Positions 24,721 to 32,045 of a stretch of 35,078 nt of DNA are shown here, piece after piece. The position numbers and the translations under genes were made by a program. The notes below the pieces were generated by a model. That model did not search any database and had not been told where the DNA came from. It saw only the letters and a list, made by a program, of their open reading frames with translations. This DNA is from Paracoccaceae bacterium (GTDB lineage: Bacteria > Pseudomonadota > Alphaproteobacteria > Rhizobiales > Stappiaceae), in the NCBI GenBank assembly GCA_002709505.1, contig PARB01000020.1, positions 1 to 35,078 on the forward strand, in the 5' to 3' direction. How positions within the stretch are numbered: position 1 is the first letter of the stretch; the number at the start of each line of letters is the position of its first letter.

Positions 24721-25422
24721 TCAGTCGGCGGTGCCGAGAAGCCGCGCCGAAGTGTCCTCGGCCGGCGCATTCGCGGAAATCTTCGCGAATGCCTGGCGCC
24801 AGCCGTCCGCGAGTTCCGGCAGGGCCGACAATTGCGCCGCCCGAGCCGGCTCGATCCGCCTGTTGAGCCGCGCGCGCGTAACCTCAAGCACCGTCCACTG
24901 CGGACAGTGGCGCTCGAGCAACTCGAACGGATCCCCGAGCGAGACAAGACCGGGCTCGAGCACCCGGTAATACCAGCCGGTGCGCCCCGTCTTCTGGAAT
25001 GCCGCCGCCATGTCGTCGCGCCCGCGATGGGCATTCAGCTTCCAGCAGGGCTGGCGCCCCTGGGACACCTGTACGCGAGCGGTCCCGAGGCGAAACACGT
25101 CGCCGATGCAGACCTGCTCCTCGGTGACGCCCAAGGTCGACAGGTTCTCACCGAAGGCCGCCGGAACCGCGCCGTCGGGCAGATACCCTTCCGCAATCCA
25201 GGCCGCATAGTGATCGGCCGCATAGTGGTGCAGCGCCTTCTCCGCCCCGCCGTGCACTGTGCGGTCGGCCTGCGCATCCACCAGAAGCCCCTCGAAGCCG
25301 ATCTCGACAGGCCCCGCGACCGGCGTCTTGGCAATCGCGGACGGCGGACGCCCCTCCCAGCGGTCGGCAACGGCGCCGGCGAACAGGCCATAGACTGTGG
25401 CTTTGAAGGTGTCGGTGCTCAT
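24721..25422 (-). CDS. MOSC-domain protein, YiiM-like
   Basis: The 233-residue cytoplasmic protein has a MOSC beta-barrel with RTVHGGAEKALHHYAADHYAAW, GENLSTLGVTEEQVCIGDVFRLG and the cysteine C126 in GRQPCWKLN, which ligates molybdenum cofactor in the family. It ends with the helical 3-alpha region (about 185-225) typical of YiiM, which detoxifies N-hydroxylated bases such as 6-hydroxylaminopurine. The ATG at 25422 overlaps the marR stop as ATGA and has AGGAG 6 bases upstream, so it is translationally coupled to the regulator. It is probably controlled from the marR promoter. The exact substrate is unknown. Confidence 0.88.
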   Translation of the reverse strand: MSTDTFKATVYGLFAGAVADRWEGRPPSAIAKTPVAGPVEIGFEGLLVDAQADRTVHGGAEKALHHYAADHYAAWIAEGYLPDGAVPAAFGENLSTLGVTEEQVCIGDVFRLGTARVQVSQGRQPCWKLNAHRGRDDMAAAFQKTGRTGWYYRVLEPGLVSLGDPFELLERHCPQWTVLEVTRARLNRRIEPARAAQLSALPELADGWRQAFAKISANAPAEDTSARLLGTAD

Positions 25423-25958
25423 GCGGGCTCCTGTTCGTGACAGATGCGATGGGTTTCGTCGGGTTCCAGCGCCACGGACAGCAGCGCACAGAAGCCGCCC
25501 TCCTCCCTGGGCCGGAAGTGCAGGCAATTGCGGCAGATTCCGAAAGGCTTGTTGCCGCCGGCCCGCACCGCGCGGCGGAGCAGGCCCTCCAGATCATTGG
25601 CGAGCGCCAGAAGATCCGGCTCGCCGATCCCGGCCAAGGCCTCGGCAAGTGGACCGGTCCGGGCGGCCTCGCGCAGGCCCGCCTCGGTGACACGATAGGA
25701 AATCGACCGCTTGTCGGCGCTCGAGCGTTCTTCAACGAGATAGCCCTTGCGGGCCAGGCTCTTGAGCGTCTGGGAGACCGTTCCCCTTGTGCTGCCGAGG
25801 TAATCCGCCACGACGGAGGGCGAGCGCGAGAAACGGTTCGCCCGAACGAGATAGTCGAGGGCCGCGCGTTGGGCCGGATTGAGGTCGGCCTCCCAGTCAG
25901 CACCGGCATCGAGGCGCGACAGGCGATTGATGAGGCTGCGGATTCGGTCGGTGGTCAT
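25419..25958 (-). CDS. MarR-family regulator with four-cysteine C-terminal tail
   Basis: Residues 25-110 form a MarR winged helix: LNPAQRAALDYLVRANRF, SPSVVADYLGSTRGTVSQTLKSLARKGYLVEERSSADKRSISYRVTEAG. The last 40 residues are unusual for MarR and carry C142-x2-C145-x11-C157-x15-C173, a good candidate for a [Fe-S] cluster or zinc site and thus for sensing redox state or metal. The upstream region holds two copies of TCGASTCGA overlapping both divergent promoters, which suggests autoregulation and control of the exported protein 26051-26803. The downstream MOSC gene overlaps by 4 bases. No close named homologue was recognised; the metal site is inferred from spacing only. Confidence 0.85.
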   Translation of the reverse strand: MTTDRIRSLINRLSRLDAGADWEADLNPAQRAALDYLVRANRFSRSPSVVADYLGSTRGTVSQTLKSLARKGYLVEERSSADKRSISYRVTEAGLREAARTGPLAEALAGIGEPDLLALANDLEGLLRRAVRAGGNKPFGICRNCLHFRPREEGGFCALLSVALEPDETHRICHEQEPA

Positions 25959-25970
25959 ATGACCTTTATA

Positions 25971-26016
25971 TCGAGTCGAAATTATATTTGCAATAATATC
26001 GACTCGACACTATTTA
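25971..26016. promoter_or_regulatory. Twin operator and divergent promoters of marR and the exported protein gene
   Basis: Two nearly identical palindromes, TCGAGTCGA (25971-25979) and TCGACTCGA (25999-26007), both preceded by TA, lie 28 bases apart centre to centre. On the plus strand TTGCAA (25988-25993), 17 bases, TATTTA (26011-26016) is a good promoter with the second palindrome in its spacer. On the minus strand a perfect TATAAT (25986-25981) lies just upstream of the first palindrome, which would cover the marR start point. The -35 on that side is poor. Repression by the MarR protein is the natural reading. Confidence 0.75.
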
Positions 26017-26050
26017 CGGAGGGGTCGAAACACTCTCCGAGGACAGACCC

Positions 26051-26803
26051 ATGATCAGACCTGCATTCATCGCGGCACTCGCGGCCCTGCTTCCCACCAC
26101 CCCGTCGCTGGCCGACACGCCGCATGCGGCCGACAGGAAGGACGCCATCCAGGCGAGCGAAGGTGCGACCCCGGTCGCGGCCTTCGACATTCTGGCAGCA
26201 CATGCGCATCGCAGCGGCCGCATCGTCACCTTCCACATGACCACGGCCGGAACCGCCGGCTCGGTCACGCCCGAGCCGGCGGGCGCGCTTGGCGGTGCGC
26301 CGGTGCACAGCTATGTCTGGCCGACATCGCTCGATCCGGCCGTCGTCGGCTTCGAGGCGAAAAGCGGCATTCTGGCGCTGGCGGCAACCAGCCATCCCGA
26401 CTTCGACGACACGCCGCTGTTTGATGAAAACCGCGATGGGGACCCCGCCAACGACGGCGGCGACTGGCACAGTCACTGGGTCGTCCTGACCGCCGATGAA
26501 GGCTGCCCGGAAGGGGCGCTCGGCGTTCGCAACATTCCCGAGGGCGCAACGCCCAGATTGCCCGCGACCTGGCCCGGCCTGCCGCTCTATATCGACAGCC
26601 CCGGCTTCACGCCGTTGTTCGACGGGCCGGAAATTTCGGTGAGCGTCGGCTTTGCCGATGAAACCGGCCTGCCGGAAACCGCTTACGACGGCGTCACCGC
26701 GGCCCTCAGGGTCAATACCAGCGTGCATGCGCCGCTGTTGTGCGTGGAGGATGTCTTCGACGTCGCCTCCGGCGATCTCAGCCTGCCGGGACGGCTGAAG
26801 TAG
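26051..26803 (+). CDS. Exported protein of unknown function
   Basis: The 250-residue product has a signal peptide (MIRPAFIAALAALLPTTPSLADT, cleavage probably after ALAD-type residues near 21). The mature part reads AFDILAAHAHRSGRIVTFHMTTAGTAGSVTPEP, SYVWPTSLDPAVVGFEAKSGILALAATSHPDFDDTPLFDENRDGDPANDGGDWHSHWVVL and SVSVGFADETGLPETAYDGVTAALRVNTSVHAPLLCVEDVFDVASGDLSLPG. Many His residues (HAHRSG, SHPDFDD, DWHSHW) and two Cys suggest metal binding or a redox-sensitive pair, but I recognise no named domain. It is divergent from marR across the twin operator and has GAGGA 7 bases upstream of its ATG. Its expression is probably repressed by the MarR protein. A terminator and the GH25 gene converge on its 3' end. 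Confidence 0.75.
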   Translation: MIRPAFIAALAALLPTTPSLADTPHAADRKDAIQASEGATPVAAFDILAAHAHRSGRIVTFHMTTAGTAGSVTPEPAGALGGAPVHSYVWPTSLDPAVVGFEAKSGILALAATSHPDFDDTPLFDENRDGDPANDGGDWHSHWVVLTADEGCPEGALGVRNIPEGATPRLPATWPGLPLYIDSPGFTPLFDGPEISVSVGFADETGLPETAYDGVTAALRVNTSVHAPLLCVEDVFDVASGDLSLPGRLK

Positions 26804-26820
26804 AGACCGGTTCGGCTCCC

Positions 26821-26853
26821 AAAACAAAAGCGGCGGACCCTCCGGCCCGCCGC
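26821..26853 (-). terminator. Intrinsic terminator of the GH25 gene
   Basis: On the minus strand a stem of GCGGCGG paired with CCGCCGC (one internal mismatch, then two more pairs, loop of four) occupies 26853-26830. It is followed by TTTTGTTTT (26829-26821). It lies 45 bases beyond the GH25 stop. Read on the plus strand it has no T-run, so it serves mainly the minus transcript. Confidence 0.82.
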
Positions 26854-26898
26854 CATGACTTTCCGCAAAAGGCCGAGGGCCTCGATCTGGATCGCGTC

Positions 26899-27621
26899 TC
26901 AGTCTTCCAGCTCGCCCTTCAGCCACTTGCGCCACTGCGAGCGCGTTCCGAAGAAGACGTTGCGGTCGACATTGCCTTCGATGCCGTCGACCCGGCCGGT
27001 CGCCGTATACTGCCAGAACACCCAGTTCTCGCGGTTCTCGTATGTGCGGTCGGGATGGCTTGCGACCGAACGCAGCCAGAAATCGTATTTGTGCTTGGCA
27101 TCGACCAGGCGATCACGATGGAAGTCGACGGAGGAATAGATCACCGGGCGCTTGCCGTAATGCGCCTCCACGGCTTCCAGGAACTTGCGCATGTCGCGAA
27201 TGACAACGTCGCGCGGCGGACGGTCGCGACAGGTCTTGGAGTAGGCGTTCCACTCCATGTCGAGCACGGGCGGAAGCGCATCCGGGTCGTTGGGCACATT
27301 CTCGATGAACCAGGCGATCTGGTCCTCGACCGGGCGGCAAAAGTAATAGAAGTGATACGCGCCGCGCGGCACGCCGGCGGCCTTGGCCGCATACCAGTTT
27401 TCAAGGAACTTAGGGTCGAGATAGTCGCCGCCCTCGGTCGCCTTGATGAAGGCGAATTCGGTGCCGGCCCGCTTCACCCGGTTCCAGTCGATATCGCCCT
27501 GATAGCGAGCGACATCAATGCCGTGGATTGCGAAATCCTCCGGCGTCGGGTCCGGAAAATCGAACGCCGCGCAAGCGGCGAGGGACAGGGCACAAATCAT
27601 GGAAATCACGCGCGCAAGCAT
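26899..27621 (-). CDS. GH25 lysozyme-like lipoprotein
   Basis: The 240-residue product carries a lipobox (LSLAAC, Cys at residue 17) and then a complete GH25 muramidase fold. GIDVARYQGDIDW has the Asp at 36, EFAFIKATEG and PRGAYHFYYFCRPVEDQIAWF follow, the catalytic pair D121 and E123 sits in VLDMEW, and WQYTATGRVDGIEGNVDRNVFFG closes the barrel. GH25 enzymes cut the glycan chain between MurNAc and GlcNAc. A lipoprotein form would act on peptidoglycan from the membrane side. The Met at 27621 is chosen because it yields the signal; the longer upstream reading gives none. An intrinsic terminator follows its stop. Proteins of this type are often annotated as glycoside hydrolase family 25 in Rhizobiales. 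Confidence 0.91.
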   Translation of the reverse strand: MLARVISMICALSLAACAAFDFPDPTPEDFAIHGIDVARYQGDIDWNRVKRAGTEFAFIKATEGGDYLDPKFLENWYAAKAAGVPRGAYHFYYFCRPVEDQIAWFIENVPNDPDALPPVLDMEWNAYSKTCRDRPPRDVVIRDMRKFLEAVEAHYGKRPVIYSSVDFHRDRLVDAKHKYDFWLRSVASHPDRTYENRENWVFWQYTATGRVDGIEGNVDRNVFFGTRSQWRKWLKGELED

Positions 27622-27641
27622 CGCTCTCTCTTCGGTCCACG

Positions 27642-27715
27642 AGAGCCGGGCACACGGGCACCGGCTCTTCCCCTCCAACCAGGGGCGACCGTATGGTGAA
27701 ACCGTTAAGGAACGG
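27642..27715. other. Three successive inverted repeats in the GH25 leader
   Basis: Upstream of the GH25 start lie AGAGCCGG-N11-CCGGCTCT (27642-27668), CCCCT-N6-AGGGG (27670-27685) and CCGTT-AAGG-AACGG (27702-27715), almost end to end. They could fold in the 5' leader of the GH25 mRNA or be protein sites. None is followed by a T-run on either strand. Nothing else was recognised in the 187-base gap. Confidence 0.4.
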
Positions 27716-27808
27716 CTTACCAAGCGGCAGGAGCGAAATTGCGGAGGACCGCGCTTTCGCACGTGTCCTCACGCGATTGTGATCGCGAAACCGTCGCGAC
27801 GGGCCGCC

Positions 27809-28246
27809 TTATCCCTTTGCCGGGATGCGCAGCACCTGACCGGGATAGATCTTGTCCGGGTCGGACAGCATCGGCTTGTTGGCCTCGAAGATCGCCATGT
27901 ACTTCGAGCCGTCGCCATAGGCCTTGCTTGCCACCGCCCAGAGCGTGTCGCCCTTGGCGACCGTGTGGAACGTCGCCGGAGCGGCATCGTCCGCCACCGA
28001 GATTTCCTCTTCCACCTTAGCGACGCCAAGCACGTTGCCGGCCGCCAGAATGAGCTTCTCGCGCGCTTCCTGGGTGGGGGCAGCGCCGGCAATCTTCACC
28101 GTGTCGCCCGACACCTCGACCTTGACGTCGCCGTCGAGACCAAGGGCCGCCACTTCCTTCTCGATCGCCTCGGCGGCCGTTGCCTCCGGTTCGTCGCTGC
28201 CGAACAGCGACTTTCCAGCGTCCTTCACAAAATCGAAAAAGCCCAT
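27809..28246 (-). CDS. BON-LysM protein, Kbp/YgaU-like
   Basis: The 145-residue protein has a BON domain (about 25-85, VAALGLDGDVKVEVSGDTVKIAGAAPTQEAREKLILAAGNVLGVAKVEEEI) followed by a LysM domain (about 92-143, FHTVAKGDTLWAVASKAYGDGSKYMAIFEANKPMLSDPDKIYPGQVLRIP). The same order and length occur in E. coli Kbp (YgaU), a cytoplasmic potassium-binding protein. There is no signal peptide, which agrees with that role and argues against peptidoglycan binding. The start MGFFDFVKDAGKSLFG is family-typical, and GGAAGGGGA precedes the ATG. It is divergent from xthA. The potassium function is taken from the homologue. Confidence 0.9.
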   Translation of the reverse strand: MGFFDFVKDAGKSLFGSDEPEATAAEAIEKEVAALGLDGDVKVEVSGDTVKIAGAAPTQEAREKLILAAGNVLGVAKVEEEISVADDAAPATFHTVAKGDTLWAVASKAYGDGSKYMAIFEANKPMLSDPDKIYPGQVLRIPAKG

Positions 28247-28265
28247 TTCAGTTCCCCTTCCGCAG

Positions 28266-28379
28266 CCGGCGGGTCATCCGCCGGACCATCCTCGCATCGT
28301 GCCAGGCACGACAGACACGCAAGCAGTTCTTTATCGCGGCGCGCGGCGGTGACGGCAAGTCTATAGCACCGCCGCGATA
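28266..28379. other. Stacked inverted repeats upstream of the BON-LysM gene
   Basis: In the 235-base gap to xthA lie CCGGCGG-GTCAT-CCGCCGG (28266-28284), the 15-base palindrome TCGTGCC-A-GGCACGA (28297-28311), and two overlapping pairs. CGCGGCGGTG (28342-28351) pairs with CACCGCCGCG (28367-28376), and TATCGCGGC (28332-28340) pairs with GCCGCGATA (28371-28379). The last two share their right arm, so only one can form at a time. The first stem would sit just before the ribosome site of the LysM mRNA. A role in expression control is possible. Confidence 0.45.
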
Positions 28380-28481
28380 CGGCCGCGCCGCCGCCCGCTT
28401 CGCGCTTGCATAGCCGCGCCCGGACTGGCATGTCGGCGGGGAACCCTTCGTCTCCACGACCCGCGCGCGAGCGTCTTCCTC

Positions 28482-29285
28482 ATGACCGATCACCTGACCG
28501 TCGCCACCTGGAACATCAACTCGGTGCGCCTGCGCATGCCGATCGTGGAGAAGCTGATCCTGGACCACGGGCCGGACATCATCTGCCTGCAGGAAACCAA
28601 GTGTCCGGATGGCAATTTTCCCTTCGCCCCGCTGCGCAAGCTCGGCTACGAGCACATCGCCATCAACGGGCAGAAGGGCTACCACGGCGTCGCCACGATC
28701 TCGCGCCGGCCGTTCCTTGCGGAAGAAAAGATCGACTATTGCGCCAAGGGCGACAGCCGGCACGTCTCGGTCGATGTCGAGTTTGCCGGATCGCGGGTCT
28801 CGCTGCACAATTTCTACGTCCCCGCCGGCGGCGACGAGCCGGATCCGGAGATCAACGACAAATTCGCGCACAAGCTCGCCTTCCTGGACGAGATGGGCGA
28901 GCGCTTCGCGTCGCTCCAGGGCGCGCAGATGGTCGTCGGCGATCTCAACATCGCGCCCTATGAGCACGATGTCTGGTCGCACAAGAAGCTCTTGAAGGTC
29001 GTCAGCCACACCCCGCAGGAATGCGAGCTGCTGGAAGCGGTGCGCGCTGCCGGCGGCCTCACCGACGTCATGCGCAATTTCGTGCCGATGGAGGAAAAGC
29101 TCTACACCTGGTGGAGCTACCGCGCCAAGGACTGGTCGGCCGCCGACAAGGGCCGCCGTCTCGACCACGTGTGGACGTCACCCGACATCGCCGGCACGGC
29201 GACGCACATGGAGGTGCTGCGCGACGCACGCGGCTGGGACAAACCCTCCGATCACGCCCCCGTGCTGACCCGGCTTCAGGCCTGA
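28482..29285 (+). CDS. xthA: Exodeoxyribonuclease III
   Basis: ExoIII is an AP endonuclease and 3'-phosphatase/exonuclease of base-excision repair. The 267-residue protein has the EEP-fold motifs in order: WNINSVRLR (10-18), LQETK with the metal-binding E38, VSLHNFYVPAGGDE, VVGDLNIAP, RLDHVW and the C-terminal SDHAPV with the catalytic His. Length matches E. coli XthA (268). The ATG is preceded only by a weak ribosome site. It is convergent with the oxidoreductase gene (13 bases between stops) and divergent from the BON-LysM gene. Confidence 0.95.
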   Translation: MTDHLTVATWNINSVRLRMPIVEKLILDHGPDIICLQETKCPDGNFPFAPLRKLGYEHIAINGQKGYHGVATISRRPFLAEEKIDYCAKGDSRHVSVDVEFAGSRVSLHNFYVPAGGDEPDPEINDKFAHKLAFLDEMGERFASLQGAQMVVGDLNIAPYEHDVWSHKKLLKVVSHTPQECELLEAVRAAGGLTDVMRNFVPMEEKLYTWWSYRAKDWSAADKGRRLDHVWTSPDIAGTATHMEVLRDARGWDKPSDHAPVLTRLQA

Positions 29286-29298
29286 GCGGCATCCGTTC

Positions 29299-30273
29299 TC
29301 ACGGGCGGATGATCACCTTGCCCTGAACCTTGCGGTCGGCCAGTTGCCGGAGCGCGGAGACCGTCTCGGCAAGCGGAAACACCCCGTGAATATGCGGGCG
29401 GATGCGGCCCTCGCCGATCCAGGCGAGCAATTGCGCCATATTGTCGCGATGCGCGTCGGGTTCGCGCACGATCGCCTCGCCCCAGAACACGCCGAGCACG
29501 TCGCAGCCCTTGAGAAGCACAAGATTAAGCGGCAGTTTCGGGATCTCGCCGGCGGCAAAACCGATCACCAGATAGCGCCCGCGCCAGCCCGTCGCGCGAA
29601 GTGCGGCTTCCGTATAGGCGCCGCCGACCGGATCGTAGACCACGTCGACGCCGCAACCGTCGGTCAGCGCCTTCAGCCGCGTCTTGAGGTCTTCCTCGGC
29701 ATAATTGATGAATTCGTCGGCACCATGAGCGCGGGCGAGCTCCAGCTTTTCCGAGCTCGAGGCGCAGGCGATCACCCGCGCGCCCATCGCCTTGGCGATC
29801 TCGACGGCAGCGAGCCCGACACCGCCCGACGCACCCAGAACGGCCACCGTCTCGCCCGCCTGCAGGTTCGCGCGATCGCGAAACGCATGCAGCGTCGTGC
29901 CATAGGTGACGGTCAGGCCGGCCGCGTCGTCTTCGCCAACCGCGTCGGGCAGCGCCACGAGATCGTCCTCGGTCGCAATGATCGCCTCGCGCACGGCGCC
30001 CCATTTGACGTAGCCCATGACCCGGTCGCCCGGTTCGAACAGCTCCACGCCCTCGCCGACCGCCTTGACGATCCCCGCGAACTCCGCGCCCGGCGAAAAC
30101 GGCGGTTCGGGGCGAAACTGGTATTTGCCCTCGATGATCAGCGTGTCGAAGAAATTGAGCGCGGCGGCGGCAACCTGCACCAGAACCTCGCCCGGTCCGG
30201 GCACCGGTTCCGCGATCTCCGCGAGCACCAGATCCTCAGGCGGTCCGAGCCGCTCGCACACAACAGCCTTCAT
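29299..30273 (-). CDS. NADPH:quinone oxidoreductase-like (zinc-free MDR)
   Basis: The 324-residue enzyme belongs to the quinone oxidoreductase branch of medium-chain dehydrogenases/reductases: MKAVVCERLGPPEDL, PGAEFAGIVKAVGEGVELFEPGDRV, TVTYGTTLHAF, the NADPH-binding AVLGASGGVGLAAVEIAKAMGARVIACASS, and ASALVIGFAAGEIPKLP-type ending seen as RYLVIGFAAGEIPKLPLNLVLLK. The zinc-binding Cys/His set of alcohol dehydrogenases is absent. The physiological substrate (a quinone or an enoyl compound) cannot be read from sequence. It is a single gene, convergent with xthA and divergent from the SpoU methyltransferase gene across 167 bases in which no clear promoter was seen. Confidence 0.9.
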   Translation of the reverse strand: MKAVVCERLGPPEDLVLAEIAEPVPGPGEVLVQVAAAALNFFDTLIIEGKYQFRPEPPFSPGAEFAGIVKAVGEGVELFEPGDRVMGYVKWGAVREAIIATEDDLVALPDAVGEDDAAGLTVTYGTTLHAFRDRANLQAGETVAVLGASGGVGLAAVEIAKAMGARVIACASSSEKLELARAHGADEFINYAEEDLKTRLKALTDGCGVDVVYDPVGGAYTEAALRATGWRGRYLVIGFAAGEIPKLPLNLVLLKGCDVLGVFWGEAIVREPDAHRDNMAQLLAWIGEGRIRPHIHGVFPLAETVSALRQLADRKVQGKVIIRP

Positions 30274-30440
30274 GTTCTCTCCCCACGTCTGCGCACAGGA
30301 TGCGTCTTGTGCATCTGCAGTCCCCGAAAGTCGCCTAGCACGGCCGCACCCTCGTTAAAAGATACAAGACCCCGGATGCTTGCCTTCGCGGGTTCCGGCA
30401 GGTATGCCCGGGCACCGGTTTCAATCCACAGGCAGGTCAC

Positions 30441-30989
30441 ATGCGCGGTTACTTCGCCGTCGGCGCGGAAGGCATTTCCAAGCCGATGAACCTTGGCAAT
30501 CTCATGCGCTCGGCGCATGCCTTCGGCGCGAATTTCTTCTTCACCGTCGACGCGGACAAGAAAATTCGCAAGGCGCCCCCCTCCGACACGTCAAAGAGCA
30601 CGGGCCACCTGCCGCTGTTTCACTGGGACAGCATGGACGATATCGACCTGCCGCAAGGGTGTCAGCTTGTCGGCGTCGAGCTCACCGACGAGTCCATCGA
30701 CCTGCCAAGCTTCATGCATCCGCTCCAGGCCGCCTATATCCTGGGCCCGGAACGCGGCTCGCTCTCGCCCGAGATGCAGGCGCGCTGTTCGCACCTGATC
30801 AAGATCCCGACCAAATTCTGTCTGAACATCGCGGTCGCCGGCGCCATCGTTCTCTACGACCGCCACCGCGTCCACGGCCAATATGCCGACCGGCCGCTGA
30901 CCGCCGGCGGCCCGAAGACGCCCCGCGCCGCCCACAAGCACGGCGGCCCGATCATGCGCACCGACCGGAAGATCCCCGGCTGGGAGTAA
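30441..30989 (+). CDS. SpoU/TrmH-family RNA 2'-O-methyltransferase
   Basis: The 182-residue product is a SPOUT (trefoil-knot) methyltransferase using S-adenosylmethionine. Motif 1 is MNLGNLMRSAHAFGANFFF with the substrate Arg in NLMRSA, motif 2 is AAYILGPERGSLS, and motif 3 is KIPTKFCLNIAVAGAIVLYDR. The protein is a short form without the N-terminal RNA-binding domain of RlmB. The C-terminal 30 residues are basic and Gly/His/Pro-rich, which may help bind RNA. It is encoded alone and converges with holA (9 bases). The target nucleotide is not known; annotation as TrmH family is as far as the sequence allows. Confidence 0.9.
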   Translation: MRGYFAVGAEGISKPMNLGNLMRSAHAFGANFFFTVDADKKIRKAPPSDTSKSTGHLPLFHWDSMDDIDLPQGCQLVGVELTDESIDLPSFMHPLQAAYILGPERGSLSPEMQARCSHLIKIPTKFCLNIAVAGAIVLYDRHRVHGQYADRPLTAGGPKTPRAAHKHGGPIMRTDRKIPGWE

Positions 30990-30998
30990 CGGCGCCGT

Positions 30999-32039
30999 TC
31001 AGCGCCGCGCCCGGACCCTTGCAACGCGCGCCAGGGTCAGCAGAACGTCGCTGACGAGGGCGGTCGCGAGCGTTTGCGACTTGCGCGCATCCGCCACGGC
31101 GCGGGCAAGCCGTTCGCCCGCCTTGCCGAGATCCGCCTGCGACCAGATCGAGATCTGCCGCTGGACGGCGGCCTTGCGCTTGAAAAAGACGGGCGGCCGG
31201 ATCTGGTCCACCGCGCGCGCTGCCGGCAGGCCGCGGTCGACATCGGCGCGCGCGCGCGACAGGGTCTGGAAATGGCGGAGCGCCATGCCGGCGATCACAT
31301 CGGCGCGCTGGCCGGTCGCCTCCAGGCGCTCCAGACCGTGGTCGAGCGTGGCGAGATCGCCGAGTGCTGCCGCGTCGATCAGCACGTCGACGGCAAAGGC
31401 CGAGGCATCGCCGATCACCGCCTCAACGTCGGCGGTCTCCACCCGGCCGCGTCCATGGGCATAGAGGCACAATTTGCGTACCTCGCCGCGGCTTGCCAGA
31501 CGATCGGCGCCAAGCAAGCTCATCAATGCCTGCCGGGCCTCGCGGGAGATCGTCAGCTCCGCCTCGCGCAGTTCCGTATCGATCACCCGTTCGAGATCGC
31601 GTTCCGCATCCGCATAGCAGGCGATGGCGACGGCGGTCTTGTCGCTTTCGATCTTTCGCCGGAGACCGACGCCCTTTTTCAGATCACCCGCCTCGATCAC
31701 CACGAAGGCGTTGGCCGGATCGATCTGCCCGAGCAACGGCTCGACGGCGGCGGCGATGTTCTTGCCCGCCCCGTCGCGCACCCAGACGACGCGGCGTCCG
31801 CCGAACATGGAAATCGTCATCGCCTCGTCGATCAGGCGCGCGGGGTCGGAGGCAATATCGGCGGCATCGAGCTTGACGAGGGAAAAGGGGTCGTCGACGC
31901 CGCCTGAGGCATGCGTGACAAGCGCCTGCGCGCGTTCCGACACCAGCCCGACATCCGGGCCGAAGACCAGAACCAGCGGCACGGTGTCCGGCGGCCTTGC
32001 GATGAAGCGGTCGATGTCGCCGGCCTTGAGCGCGACCAT
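30999..32039 (-). CDS. holA: DNA polymerase III subunit delta
   Basis: HolA is the clamp-loader subunit that opens the beta clamp. The 346-residue product has the family layout: MVALKAGDIDRFIARPPDTVPLVLVFGPDVGLVSERA, SLVKLDAADIASDPARLIDEAMTISMFGGRRVVWVRDG, PANAFVVIEAGDLKKGVGLRRKIESD, and the collar-domain helices (DVLIDAAALGDLATLDHGLERL, RHFQTLSRARADVDRG). The start lies 6 bases after the lptE stop, so it is cotranscribed with leuS and lptE. The order leuS-lptE-holA is widely conserved in alphaproteobacteria. Confidence 0.93.
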   Translation of the reverse strand: MVALKAGDIDRFIARPPDTVPLVLVFGPDVGLVSERAQALVTHASGGVDDPFSLVKLDAADIASDPARLIDEAMTISMFGGRRVVWVRDGAGKNIAAAVEPLLGQIDPANAFVVIEAGDLKKGVGLRRKIESDKTAVAIACYADAERDLERVIDTELREAELTISREARQALMSLLGADRLASRGEVRKLCLYAHGRGRVETADVEAVIGDASAFAVDVLIDAAALGDLATLDHGLERLEATGQRADVIAGMALRHFQTLSRARADVDRGLPAARAVDQIRPPVFFKRKAAVQRQISIWSQADLGKAGERLARAVADARKSQTLATALVSDVLLTLARVARVRARR

Positions 32040-32045
32040 CGCCGG

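Noticed and set aside
27700-27725. A second CtrA site near TTAACGG upstream of the GH25 gene
   Set aside because: Only one TTAA is present; the partner is TAAG or GTAA at the wrong spacing.
29299-30273. Reading the quinone-oxidoreductase-like gene as a second ccr
   Set aside because: It lacks the long acidic insert, the YETPDGSF stretch and the CO2-pocket residues of Ccr, and is about 110 residues shorter.
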